A DNA stretch of 15,257 nt from Bacteroidaceae bacterium (GCA_017472905.1 JAFUNW010000374.1:1-15257), one strand, 5' to 3'. Counted from the stretch's first letter, positions 7,801 through 15,013 are shown. Translations and numbers: made by a program. Notes: generated by a model from the letters alone, not told the origin.

Positions 7801-8216
7801 TGACATCATTTGAAAGTGGTATCAAAGTGATACCCTACTCTCAACAGGCGGTTTATTCAAAACTCTCAAATTTGAACAATCTGGAGCAAGTTAAAGACCG
7901 TATTCCTACAGATAAAATAGAAAACTTTCAATTCGATGCTGATTCTGTCAGCTTTAATGTTTCTCCGGTAGGAAATGTTTGCTTGAACATCATTGATAGA
8001 GATCCCTGTAAGACGGTAAAATTTGAAACAGCTAAATCTCCTATACCGTGTTATTTATGGATTCAGTTGGTTGCTATTGATGATACAAGTTGTAAGATGA
8101 AGTTGACGATAAAAGCCGAGCTGAATATTTTTATGAAAAGTATGGTATCCAAACCTTTGCAAGAGGGATTAGAGAAAATAGCAGAAATGATTTCGCAAAT
8201 TCCGTTTGAGAATTAA
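7801..8216 (+). CDS. SRPBCC-fold (START/polyketide cyclase-like) protein of unknown role
   Basis: A 138-residue soluble protein without signal peptide or membrane segment. The N-terminal phrase VIPYSQQAVYSKLSNLNNLEQVKDRIP, the middle strands (VSFNVSPVGNVCLNIIDRDPCKTVKFET) and the long C-terminal helix (MKSMVSKPLQEGLEKIAEMISQIPF) match the layout of SRPBCC helix-grip proteins, which bind hydrophobic ligands in a cavity. From memory this small protein accompanies pyrE and argH in Bacteroides genomes. No catalytic residues can be assigned, and no function should be read from the neighbours. Confidence 0.7.
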
Positions 8217-8238
8217 AATTAATAATTGAAAAAAAAGT

Positions 8239-8264
8239 AAGAGCTACAGTTCGTAGCTCTTTTG
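8239..8264 (+). terminator. Strong hairpin between the SRPBCC gene and argH
   Basis: AAGAGCTAC (8239-8247), loop AGTTC, GTAGCTCTT (8253-8261): a perfect 9-base-pair stem preceded by an A-run and followed by T. It has the form of an intrinsic terminator for the pyrE unit and is roughly bidirectional. It ends only about 20 bases before the argH ATG. Confidence 0.7.
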
Positions 8265-8282
8265 CAATGTATATTACTCTTT

Positions 8283-9623
8283 ATGGCTCAGAAACTTTGG
8301 GAGAAGAACATACAGGTGAACGAGGAAATAGAGCGTTTTACCGTAGGACGTGATCGTGAAATGGATCTATATTTGGCAGAACATGATATTGTGGGTTCTA
8401 TGGCTCACATCACCATGTTGGAAAGCATTGGTTTGCTTACGACTGATGAGCTGAACCAATTGCTTGCCGAATTAAGAACGATTTATCAAACGACACAAGA
8501 TGGTACATTTGTGATAGAAGAAGGGGTTGAAGATGTTCATTCGCAAGTGGAATTGATGCTAACCCGTAAATTGGGAGATATCGGAAAGAAAATACATAGC
8601 GGACGTTCACGAAACGACCAAGTTTTACTAGACTTGAAACTTTTTACGCGTAAGCAGTTGCGTGAAATAGCAGAAGAAACCGTTGTACTTTTTGACGAGT
8701 TGATAAAACAAAGTAATCGTTATCGCAATGTATTGATGCCGGGATATACCCATTTGCAAATAGCCATGCCCTCTTCCTTCGGACTTTGGTTTGGAGCCTA
8801 TGCCGAAAGTTTGGTGGATGATATGATGCTTTTGCAAGCAGCATACCGTGTCTGTAATCGCAATCCGTTAGGTTCAGCAGCCGGATATGGTTCTTCATTT
8901 CCGTTGAATCGAAAGATGACAACTCAGTTGTTAGGATTCCATTCGATGAACTATAATGTAGTATATGCTCAAATGGGGCGTGGCAAAATGGAGCGCAACG
9001 TTGCTTTTGCTTTAGCTTCGATTGCAGGAACTATCAGCAAATTGGCTTTTGATGCATGCATGTTCAATAGTCAGAATTTTGCTTTTGTAAAACTTCCGGA
9101 TGAATGTACTACCGGCTCTAGCATCATGCCGCATAAAAAGAATCCCGATGTATTTGAATTGACTCGTGCAAAGTGTAATAAAATTCAGAGTCTACCCGGA
9201 CAAATCATGATGATTGCCAATAATTTACCTTCAGGGTATTTTCGTGATTTACAAATTATTAAAGAAATATTCTTGCCGGCATTTAATGAACTGAAAGATT
9301 GTTTGCGTATGACGGCTTATATCATTAACCGCATCAAGGTTAATGAACATATATTGGATGATGACCGTTATCTGCATATTTTCAGCGTAGAAGAGGTGAA
9401 CCGTTTGGCAAAAGAGGGAATGCCTTTCAGAGATGCATATAAAAAAGTAGGATTAGACATCGAAGCCGGTAAGTTTATGCATGACAAGACCGTAAATCAT
9501 ACGCACGAGGGTAGCATCGGCAATTTATGCAATGAGCAGATTGAAGAGTTGATGAAGCAGACTCTAGCCGGATTTGACTTTGAAACTGTGTTGAATGCTG
9601 AAAGCCAATTATTACATCCTTGA
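8283..9623 (+). CDS. argH: Argininosuccinate lyase
   Basis: Splits argininosuccinate into arginine and fumarate, the last step of arginine synthesis, in the cytoplasm as a homotetramer. The ATG at 8283 gives 446 residues, the family length; an in-frame TTG at 8262 lies in the preceding terminator hairpin and is rejected. Family markers are present: DVHS with His86, SGRSRNDQ (107-113), the catalytic TH pair (156-157), and the fumarase/lyase superfamily signature GSSIMPHKKN (278-287), including the flexible-loop serine. The aldo-keto reductase gene follows after 23 bases. There is hardly room for a promoter between the hairpin and the start. Confidence 0.96.
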   Translation: MAQKLWEKNIQVNEEIERFTVGRDREMDLYLAEHDIVGSMAHITMLESIGLLTTDELNQLLAELRTIYQTTQDGTFVIEEGVEDVHSQVELMLTRKLGDIGKKIHSGRSRNDQVLLDLKLFTRKQLREIAEETVVLFDELIKQSNRYRNVLMPGYTHLQIAMPSSFGLWFGAYAESLVDDMMLLQAAYRVCNRNPLGSAAGYGSSFPLNRKMTTQLLGFHSMNYNVVYAQMGRGKMERNVAFALASIAGTISKLAFDACMFNSQNFAFVKLPDECTTGSSIMPHKKNPDVFELTRAKCNKIQSLPGQIMMIANNLPSGYFRDLQIIKEIFLPAFNELKDCLRMTAYIINRIKVNEHILDDDRYLHIFSVEEVNRLAKEGMPFRDAYKKVGLDIEAGKFMHDKTVNHTHEGSIGNLCNEQIEELMKQTLAGFDFETVLNAESQLLHP

Positions 9624-9646
9624 AACATCTTATTTACAAATAGAGT

Positions 9647-10630
9647 ATGAATGCTAGTCGATATGAACAAATGGAGTATGCCTTGTGTGGACGTAGCGGA
9701 TTGAAACTTCCACGCATCTCATTGGGGCTATGGCATAATTTTGGTGATGTAGACGACTTTGAAACTGCTACGGCTCTGATTTGTACGGCTTTTGATAAAG
9801 GAGTTACTCATTTTGATTTGGCCAATAACTATGGTCCACCTCCCGGCTCGGCAGAGAAGAACTTTGGTCGGATTTTAAAACAACAATTGAGTGGCTATCG
9901 TGATGAATTGATTATTTCATCGAAAGCCGGACACTTGATGTGGGATGGTCCCTATGGAGATGGCTCGTCTAGAAAAAACATCATGGCGAGCATCAATCAA
10001 AGTCTTCAAAGGACAGGGTTAGACTATTTCGATATATTTTATAGCCATCGATATGATGGAGTGACTCCATTAGAGGAAACTGCACAGGCTCTTTCCGACA
10101 TTGTGAAACAGGGAAAAGCGCTTTATGTCGGTATCTCCAAATATCCTCCATTGGAAGCAAAACGAATGTATGACCTGCTTCGTTCGACAGGAACTCCATG
10201 CCTTATCAGTCAGTATCGATATAACATGTTTGAACGGACTATTGAAAAAGAAACATTGTCTTTGGCTGCATCAGAGGGATCGGGCTTCATCGCTTTTTCT
10301 CCGTTAGCACAAGGTTTGCTTACGAACAGGTATTTGAATGGAATTCCGGAGCATTCACGAGCTACCCGAAATGGCTTCTTAAAAATAGAGCATATTACTT
10401 TACAAAAAGTGGATATAGCTAGAAAGTTAAATCTCTTAGCAGTAAAACGAGGACAAACTTTGGCGCAGATGGCTTTGGCGTGGACTTTGCGAGATAAACG
10501 AATGACTTCGGTTATTGTAGGGGCCAGCTCGGTTAAGCAATTGAATGATAATTTGGAATCAATAAATAATCTGTCATTTACTGCTGAAGAATTGGAGTGT
10601 ATAGAACAGATTCTTCAGGAAATGGAATAA
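9647..10630 (+). CDS. Aldo-keto reductase (YghZ / L-glyceraldehyde 3-phosphate reductase-like)
   Basis: NADPH-dependent carbonyl reductase with a TIM-barrel fold, 327 residues, cytoplasmic. The catalytic tetrad is intact: Asp57 (THFDLAN), Tyr62 (NNYGPPPGSAE), Lys93 (SSKAG) and His134 (FYSHRYD). VIVGASSVKQLNDNLE near the C-terminus is the usual cofactor phosphate-binding stretch. The GPPPGSAEKNFGRIL and YVGISKYP phrases place it with YghZ and the potassium-channel beta-subunit-like reductases. The substrate cannot be read from sequence: YghZ acts on L-glyceraldehyde 3-phosphate and methylglyoxal, and a detoxifying role is possible. It follows argH by 23 bases and precedes the Rieske-like lipoprotein by 10, so the three form one unit. 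Confidence 0.9.
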   Translation: MNASRYEQMEYALCGRSGLKLPRISLGLWHNFGDVDDFETATALICTAFDKGVTHFDLANNYGPPPGSAEKNFGRILKQQLSGYRDELIISSKAGHLMWDGPYGDGSSRKNIMASINQSLQRTGLDYFDIFYSHRYDGVTPLEETAQALSDIVKQGKALYVGISKYPPLEAKRMYDLLRSTGTPCLISQYRYNMFERTIEKETLSLAASEGSGFIAFSPLAQGLLTNRYLNGIPEHSRATRNGFLKIEHITLQKVDIARKLNLLAVKRGQTLAQMALAWTLRDKRMTSVIVGASSVKQLNDNLESINNLSFTAEELECIEQILQEME

Positions 10631-10640
10631 ACCGTTCTTT

Positions 10641-11159
10641 ATGAATAGAAATTTATTTATTAAGATACTCCTTTTTTTTGTCATGCAGACTATGTTCTCG
10701 TGTGATGAAAACTTTCGTTCATCTGTTCCGAATACGGAAGTCCGATTTACATGTAGTCTATCACAAGCCCCCTATAGTTCAATTATGGCTCTCGGACAGT
10801 TTTTAACTGTTACTAAAAAAGGTTCGGCATTTGTTGTTAAAGCACCCGGTCAACCGGATTTCACAGATGGAAGAGCCGGAGTCTTTCTAGGGTATGGTGG
10901 ATTAATCATTGGTTGCCCGGCTGGTATTGATTTGGGTGGAAATAGTCAGTATGTAGCCTATGACAGGGCATGTCCGAACGAAGCCGCAGAATGGGAAATC
11001 GCACGATTAGAATTGAATGCTGTTCAAGAAGCAACTTGTCCAACGTGTAAAACAATATATGATTTAAACACCGGATTTCCTAAAAAAGGGATAAGCAAAG
11101 AGCGTTTAAAAGATTATCATGTATATTTATCAGGGACAGACTTGATGGTTCGAAATTGA
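10641..11159 (+). CDS. Putative lipoprotein with a degenerate Rieske-like domain
   Basis: A 172-residue exported protein. The N-terminus has Lys/Arg, a hydrophobic core and FSC at residues 19-21, consistent with a lipoprotein anchored through Cys21, though the lipobox is not ideal. The C-terminal part shows the outline of a Rieske [2Fe-2S] domain: YVAYDRACPNEA (C111-P-N113), then 19 residues, then C133-P-T-C136 followed by KTIYDLNTGFPKKG, which resembles the usual CPCHGSxFDxxTGxxxxGPA stretch. In true Rieske proteins the ligands are CxH and CxxH; here Asn and Cys occupy the His positions. A normal Rieske cluster is therefore unlikely as drawn, but three cysteines remain, plus Cys92. The family and function are not known to me; the Rieske link is by motif reading. 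Confidence 0.6.
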   Translation: MNRNLFIKILLFFVMQTMFSCDENFRSSVPNTEVRFTCSLSQAPYSSIMALGQFLTVTKKGSAFVVKAPGQPDFTDGRAGVFLGYGGLIIGCPAGIDLGGNSQYVAYDRACPNEAAEWEIARLELNAVQEATCPTCKTIYDLNTGFPKKGISKERLKDYHVYLSGTDLMVRN

Positions 11160-11206
11160 GATGGTTTTCTGATTGTTAATTTTTCATTAAAGAACAGTTC
11201 GTGGTA

Positions 11207-11236
11207 TTGCGTATATGGATTTTATCTGTATCTTTG
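11207..11236 (+). promoter_or_regulatory. Promoter of tRNA-Pro
   Basis: TTG at 11207-11209, a 19-base spacer, and TATCTTTG at 11229-11236. Both elements and the spacing match the Bacteroidota vegetative sigma consensus, and the tRNA begins 36 bases after the -7 element. This is the best promoter in the window. Confidence 0.8.
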
Positions 11237-11271
11237 CACCGCTTTTGAAGTTTTAGATAAAAAGCATCATT

Positions 11272-11344
11272 CGGAAAGTAGCGCAGTTGGTAGCGCACTA
11301 CGTTCGGGACGTAGGGGTCGGGCGTTCGAGTCGCCTCTTTCCGA
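11272..11344 (+). tRNA. tRNA-Pro (anticodon CGG)
   Basis: A 73-base cloverleaf can be built by eye. Acceptor stem CGGAAAG (11272-11278) pairs with CTTTCCG (11337-11343), with discriminator A11344. D stem GCGC/GCGC with loop AGTTGGTA. Anticodon stem CTACG/CGTAG (11298-11302 / 11310-11314) with loop TTCGGGA, giving anticodon CGG at 11305-11307, which reads CCG (Pro). T stem GGGCG/CGCCT (11320-11324 / 11332-11336) with TTCGAGT loop and one G-U pair. The C1-G72 pair, A73 and anticodon G35-G36 fit known bacterial proline identity. The 3' CCA is not encoded. Confidence 0.95.
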
Positions 11345-11350
11345 CACAAG

Positions 11351-11390
11351 GCGACAATCGAATAATTTCGGTTGTCGCTTTTGTTTTATA
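11351..11390 (+). terminator. Intrinsic terminator after tRNA-Pro
   Basis: GCGACAATCGAA (11351-11362) pairs with TTCGGTTGTCGC (11367-11378) around loop TAAT with one wobble pair, followed by TTTTGTTTTAT. On the minus strand the stem is followed by only a weak T stretch, so it may serve the convergent phosphatase gene poorly. Confidence 0.88.
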
Positions 11391-11425
11391 ATTACTTCGT
11401 GGTCATCTGGGAAGATTTTACGTAA

Positions 11426-12118
11426 TCACTTATCTACAATAGCCAAAATAGCAGTATAATTGTCATCTCCATTCTTTTCGCACAAAAAATCGAAGACGTC
11501 CAAAATCTCTTCGGGCGATTTGTCATCCATCAATCTTGCTTTGAGGATTTCCGGTGGCATACTTTTGTATAATCCGTCAGAGCATAATAAAATTCTATCA
11601 CCCGGTTTTAATTCGATTTGTACGGTGTCCGGCTGTGCGGATTCAGGTTTGTAGGAGAAGAAGCATTTTGCAACAACCTCCCATCCGAAACAAGTTTCTA
11701 TATGATCGCTTGTTTGATAAAAGACATTTCCATTCCGTATCAAGTAGCATCGGCTATCTCCGCAATGGGTAATGGTTGCAACATTTCCATCGATACTTGC
11801 CATGACGAGGGTTGTTCCCATTTCGATACGGTTGAAACCGGATGAACGCTCATCCAACTTTACTGAGGCTGAACGACAAGCTTTTCTTGCTAGCATGGCT
11901 CCGTCTTCATTTTGTGAATGTTGCCAATAATCGCAAACTGCATGGCATACGGTTTCACTGGCCAGTTCTCCCATTGCATGTCCGCCCATACCATCGCACA
12001 CAACTCCAAGCCATCGAGATTCTTCACTATAATCCATGACTTTGACTGAGTCCTCGTTATTAGAGCGGCGTCCTGTTTTGCTGATTACAGAATATGTTAT
12101 TTTCATACTTGATTTCAT
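11426..12118 (-). CDS. PP2C-family serine/threonine protein phosphatase
   Basis: Metal-dependent protein phosphatase, soluble, single catalytic domain, 230 residues. Motifs in order: RSNNEDS with E22-D23; VCDGMGGHAMGE with Asp42 and Gly43 of the metal centre; GTTLVMA; THCGDSRCYLI; DRILLCSDGL with Asp181; and GDDNYTAIL (217-225) with Asp219. All metal-site acids are therefore present. The segment between SDH (137-139) and PGDR (172-175) is short: the usual flap with its Gly and His-Pro stretch is largely replaced by ETCFGWEVVAKCFF. The start is at 12118 or the ATG four codons later. It lies 24 bases downstream of the RSH gene on the same strand and is probably cotranscribed. No partner Ser/Thr kinase gene is in the window. 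Confidence 0.88.
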   Translation of the reverse strand: MKSSMKITYSVISKTGRRSNNEDSVKVMDYSEESRWLGVVCDGMGGHAMGELASETVCHAVCDYWQHSQNEDGAMLARKACRSASVKLDERSSGFNRIEMGTTLVMASIDGNVATITHCGDSRCYLIRNGNVFYQTSDHIETCFGWEVVAKCFFSYKPESAQPDTVQIELKPGDRILLCSDGLYKSMPPEILKARLMDDKSPEEILDVFDFLCEKNGDDNYTAILAIVDK

Positions 12119-12142
12119 TTAGGCTATTTCATGCCTGTATCT

Positions 12143-14020
12143 CTAATTTTCTATATCTATGCGATAAACTTCGTCTACTCCCCTAATGGCAGAGAGTGAT
12201 TGGATGGCTATATCCAGTTCTCCGGCTGAATGTACGGCAAAATCAATGGTGCATGTTGCAATGCGGTCGATGGTTTTTGTCGCAAGTTCGTTGATTGATA
12301 AATGCAATTTTTCTGTGATGCAATCAATCAAGTCGCTCAACAGATGGTAGCGATCTATGCCACGAATTTGTATACGAACAGGATAAAGAAATTGTTCGTT
12401 TTCCTTGAATTCAACAGCAAGGATAGAATCACCTTGTTGTGAAGCCATACGAATCGCCGTTGGACAATTACGTTTGTGTAGTATGGTTGATTCATCAGCA
12501 TTCTTGAATCCGATAACCTCGTCTCCGGGTAAGGGATGGCAATGCGGCCAACGTTGATATTCAAGGTTGTTTACCGAAGAGAGATAGTTACGCAAGTGGC
12601 GCATTGCTTTATAGGTCCATACATGGTCGATCCAATCCGCATTGGGAAAAGAGTTTTCATCGATTCCTATCTCTACACAATCTCCGCGATGCAAAACTGT
12701 TTTGACCGACATTAATTTACCGTTGATACGGGCATATACCGCATGTTTGCCCACCTCACTGTGAATCTCGTATGCAAAGTCTAATGCCGTTGCACCTTTG
12801 GGAAGAATAATGCCTTTTCCTTTGGGAGTGAATGCCATGATGTCATCGTTGTAGAAAGATGAGGTTATGCTTTCCATATAATCCACATCTTTGTTATGAT
12901 AGGCCACATCTTGCAACACTCCTTTGAATTTTTCGAGCCATTGAGACACGTTATCTTCGGTACGTTCGGCGGTGCAACCCAAACGAGAATTGCGTACCAT
13001 TCGCTCCGATGAGATGTGCATCTCTTCCCAAGTACCTTGGTCGCTAAGCAGCTTAACATGGAAACTTTGGTAGCCGTTCTCTTTTGGCGCATCGATGTAA
13101 TTGGATACACTTCCGGGGCGTTCTTTAAAGATATCAGTTAGTTGTGCGTAAATGTGGAGAGCAGATGTCTTTTCTGAATGTATATCCGATTTTATAGCTT
13201 GATAAACAAGACGGGTATAATGCCGTCCATCAACATGATAAAAATCACAACCCATTGCTTGCATTTTGCGCCAAATACTGTAGGGAGTTCTATAGCAAAC
13301 CTCAATTCTGACATTGTCAGTGTCAAGAATCTCTTCAAGTCTACCAATAAAGCTATTTAAACAAAGTTGATTGGATTGTTTATCCTCGTTGATGAAAGTT
13401 TCAATTTTGGCATACTCACGTGGGCAACGATAACGGAAAGACAGATTCTCCAACTCACTTTTAATATGGTATAAACCCAAGCGATTGGCCAACGGAGCAT
13501 AGAAGTAATCGGTTTCTCCTGCAATCTTCATCTGCTTATCGGGACGCATGCTGTCAAGCGTACGCATGTTGTGTAAACGGTCTGCCAATTTGATAAGAAT
13601 GGCACGCACATCGAATTGAACCGAGGCAAGTATCTGGCGGTAATTATCCACCTGCTTCGACTTTTCGTACTTCTCTTTTTTCTGTTTGGTCACGACCCCT
13701 ACAAGGAATGCTACATCATCTCCGAATTGTGCACGAATATCCTCAATGGTGTAGGACGTATCCTCTACCACATCGTGTAGGAAAGCGGCGATGACCGGAT
13801 TTGCTCCCAATTCCAACTCTTCGGCAACGATACGTGCAACGGCAATTGGGTGAACGATATAGGGCTCACCGGTTTTGCGGCGTTGTTCTTTATGAGCTTC
13901 TGCAGCCAGTGCATAAGCATCACGAACGCGTAGCATATCTTTGGCAGATATACGTTTTTCCATCTTGGCAAACAACGTGTTTATACTCTCATTTATACGG
14001 TTGGTGTAGATGTCGTTCAT
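12143..14020 (-). CDS. Long RSH (RelA/SpoT) protein, probably hydrolase-only
   Basis: Alarmone (p)ppGpp enzyme of the stringent response. Domains in order: HD hydrolase (about 1-200) with H57, H82-D83, E86-D87, D147 and N151, all as in active SpoT/Rel hydrolases; a synthetase-like domain (about 205-380); TGS (about 396-455); a zinc-finger/CC-like stretch (HCHPLPGDEVIG, 493-504); and ACT (about 545-625). The synthetase motifs are eroded: where active enzymes have YDIRAVRI this one has DGRHYTRL (264-271), so the catalytic Asp is lost, and where EVQIRT is expected it reads EMHISS (333-338). The 625-residue length is about 100 short of typical Rel; the gap falls in the helical region between TGS and CC. 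A strong ribosome site precedes it. Hydrolysis without synthesis is inferred, not shown. Confidence 0.88.
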   Translation of the reverse strand: MNDIYTNRINESINTLFAKMEKRISAKDMLRVRDAYALAAEAHKEQRRKTGEPYIVHPIAVARIVAEELELGANPVIAAFLHDVVEDTSYTIEDIRAQFGDDVAFLVGVVTKQKKEKYEKSKQVDNYRQILASVQFDVRAILIKLADRLHNMRTLDSMRPDKQMKIAGETDYFYAPLANRLGLYHIKSELENLSFRYRCPREYAKIETFINEDKQSNQLCLNSFIGRLEEILDTDNVRIEVCYRTPYSIWRKMQAMGCDFYHVDGRHYTRLVYQAIKSDIHSEKTSALHIYAQLTDIFKERPGSVSNYIDAPKENGYQSFHVKLLSDQGTWEEMHISSERMVRNSRLGCTAERTEDNVSQWLEKFKGVLQDVAYHNKDVDYMESITSSFYNDDIMAFTPKGKGIILPKGATALDFAYEIHSEVGKHAVYARINGKLMSVKTVLHRGDCVEIGIDENSFPNADWIDHVWTYKAMRHLRNYLSSVNNLEYQRWPHCHPLPGDEVIGFKNADESTILHKRNCPTAIRMASQQGDSILAVEFKENEQFLYPVRIQIRGIDRYHLLSDLIDCITEKLHLSINELATKTIDRIATCTIDFAVHSAGELDIAIQSLSAIRGVDEVYRIDIEN

Positions 14021-14025
14021 AATTA

Positions 14026-14032
14026 TCTCCTC
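14026..14032 (-). promoter_or_regulatory. Strong Shine-Dalgarno site of the RSH gene
   Basis: The minus strand reads GAGGAGA, with the AGGAG core 6 bases before the ATG at 14020. This is unusual here: the other genes in the window have little or no such site. It also supports the chosen start. Confidence 0.6.
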
Positions 14033-14407
14033 ATTTATTGTTAAATTTCTACTAATTCATGCTCTCATTCATTCAATGTGTTTCGTGGAGTTCGCCAAAC
14101 AGCCTCTTTCATCAGTTTGTAATGTGCCGAAGTAGGCGGGTGGTGTTTATTGTGTACAAATTAAATGAAGTTATTGATAACAACCAAGCAATCTGTACTA
14201 TTTATTACTCAATAATCATTCAAAATTAAAGTCTGATATATCTTTTGTATGTCAGATTTCGCGATATTTATGGTATATAGTATAGAGCAAGATAACAGAA
14301 AAAATCTATCCATCTGTTTTTCCCCTTATATGTAAATGGGATTTTTTTCCTCTTCATAAACTGAAGACCATATCCAACCATGTTTTCCATTTCATTATTC
14401 TCTTCAT
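14033..14407. other. Intergenic region between the macro-like and RSH genes
   Basis: About 375 AT-rich bases without a convincing gene. It holds the hairpin at 14229-14259 and, directly after it on the minus strand, TAATTTTG (14228-14221), which fits the TAnnTTTG -7 pattern and could start RSH transcription with a leader of about 200 bases. No -33 element is at the right spacing. I see no RNA gene in the rest. Confidence 0.4.
14229..14259 (-). terminator. Long-stem hairpin, probable terminator of the macro-like gene
   Basis: AAGTCTGATATA (14229-14240) and TATGTCAGATTT (14248-14259) form a 12-pair stem with two wobbles around a 7-base loop. On the minus strand it runs into AATTTTG, a T-rich tail. 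It is about 150 bases after the macro-like stop codon. Confidence 0.45.
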
Positions 14408-14821
14408 TTAAGTATTACCTCCCTCGTCTAGCTCATCCCAAAATACTTTCGGCAGACTTACATTCGATAGTTTTGACGCATTACGAAACATAGGAGCAAT
14501 CTCCCAAGATTCGCAACAGCCTCCCCCACATCCGATAGGAGTTACAAGAAAATGTAGCTCGGGATGTTTTGCTGCGTATTGCGTAAAGGTTTTTACTGAT
14601 TGGCGAATCTCTTTCAATCCGATTATACCTCCGATGGTTGGTATAGCGTATGATTGTCCTTGACGTCCTTCACGTTGTCCCATTATTGCTCCAAAATTAT
14701 CCAATGCAAACGCAGATGCACCATCAAAGTGTTTGCCCGAATTGCGGCAACCAAAGACGAAGATTTCATTTTCTTTGAGTGTTTCAATCCACTCGGGTGT
14801 TATTCGATTAGTAGGTCTCAT
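14408..14821 (-). CDS. Macro-fold-like protein (A1S_2505 phage non-structural protein type)
   Basis: A 137-residue soluble protein without signal peptide. Its phrases match a family I know as related to macro (ADP-ribose-binding) domains and often labelled phage non-structural protein: NEIFVFGCRNSGKHFDGASAFALDNFGAIMG near the N-terminus, then GRQGQSYAIPT (52-62), then LHFLVTPIGCGGGCCESWEIAPMF (89-112). The glycine-rich GKHFDGAS and IGCGGG loops would surround the nucleotide ligand. The Cys pair after the second glycine run (GGGCCES) is not what I remember for the family, where GLAGY is common. It stands alone, with possible promoters at 14864-14871 and 14982-15013. Family assignment is from memory of motifs; ligand and role are unknown. 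Confidence 0.6.
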   Translation of the reverse strand: MRPTNRITPEWIETLKENEIFVFGCRNSGKHFDGASAFALDNFGAIMGQREGRQGQSYAIPTIGGIIGLKEIRQSVKTFTQYAAKHPELHFLVTPIGCGGGCCESWEIAPMFRNASKLSNVSLPKVFWDELDEGGNT

Positions 14822-14863
14822 ATAGAAATTAATGTGTAAGATTTACGCAACTGAAGATTGAGT

Positions 14864-14871
14864 CAAAAATA
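14864..14871 (-). promoter_or_regulatory. Possible proximal -7 element of the macro-like gene
   Basis: Minus strand TATTTTTG matches TAnnTTTG and would give a leader of roughly 35 bases. No -33 element is seen. The same T-run could instead be the tail of the hairpin at 14873-14905. Confidence 0.3.
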
Positions 14872-14872
14872 T

Positions 14873-14905
14873 AAGGTGTGCCTTTTGCATTGGGCTAAAC
14901 ACCTT
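14873..14905 (-). promoter_or_regulatory. Attenuator-like hairpin in the macro-like gene leader
   Basis: AAGGTGT and ACACCTT (14873-14879 / 14899-14905) pair perfectly, with an inner GCC/GGC pair. On the minus strand the stem is followed by ATATTTTTG. This has the form of a terminator placed between the distal promoter and the start codon at 14821. Confidence 0.4.
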
Positions 14906-14981
14906 GTCTCTTCTCTACTTATAGAATATTTAAATCAGATAAAATCTTTATTTGCTTACGTTTTATTATGTTTATTTTACG

Positions 14982-15013
14982 CAAAAGTAGACATTCTTTT
15001 TATAACCACCAAA
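14982..15013 (-). promoter_or_regulatory. Distal promoter of the macro-like gene
   Basis: On the minus strand TTTG (15013-15010), a 20-base spacer and TACTTTTG (14989-14982) match the Bacteroidota -33/-7 consensus. It would give a leader of about 150 bases. Confidence 0.55.

Noticed and set aside
8262..8282. TTG start for argH
   Set aside because: It is the 3' edge of the terminator hairpin; the ATG at 8283 gives the family N-terminus.
13801..14022. Plus-strand open frame of 73 codons inside the RSH gene
   Set aside because: It is a shadow of the well-supported RSH reading frame on the other strand; the same applies to the other short frames inside known genes.
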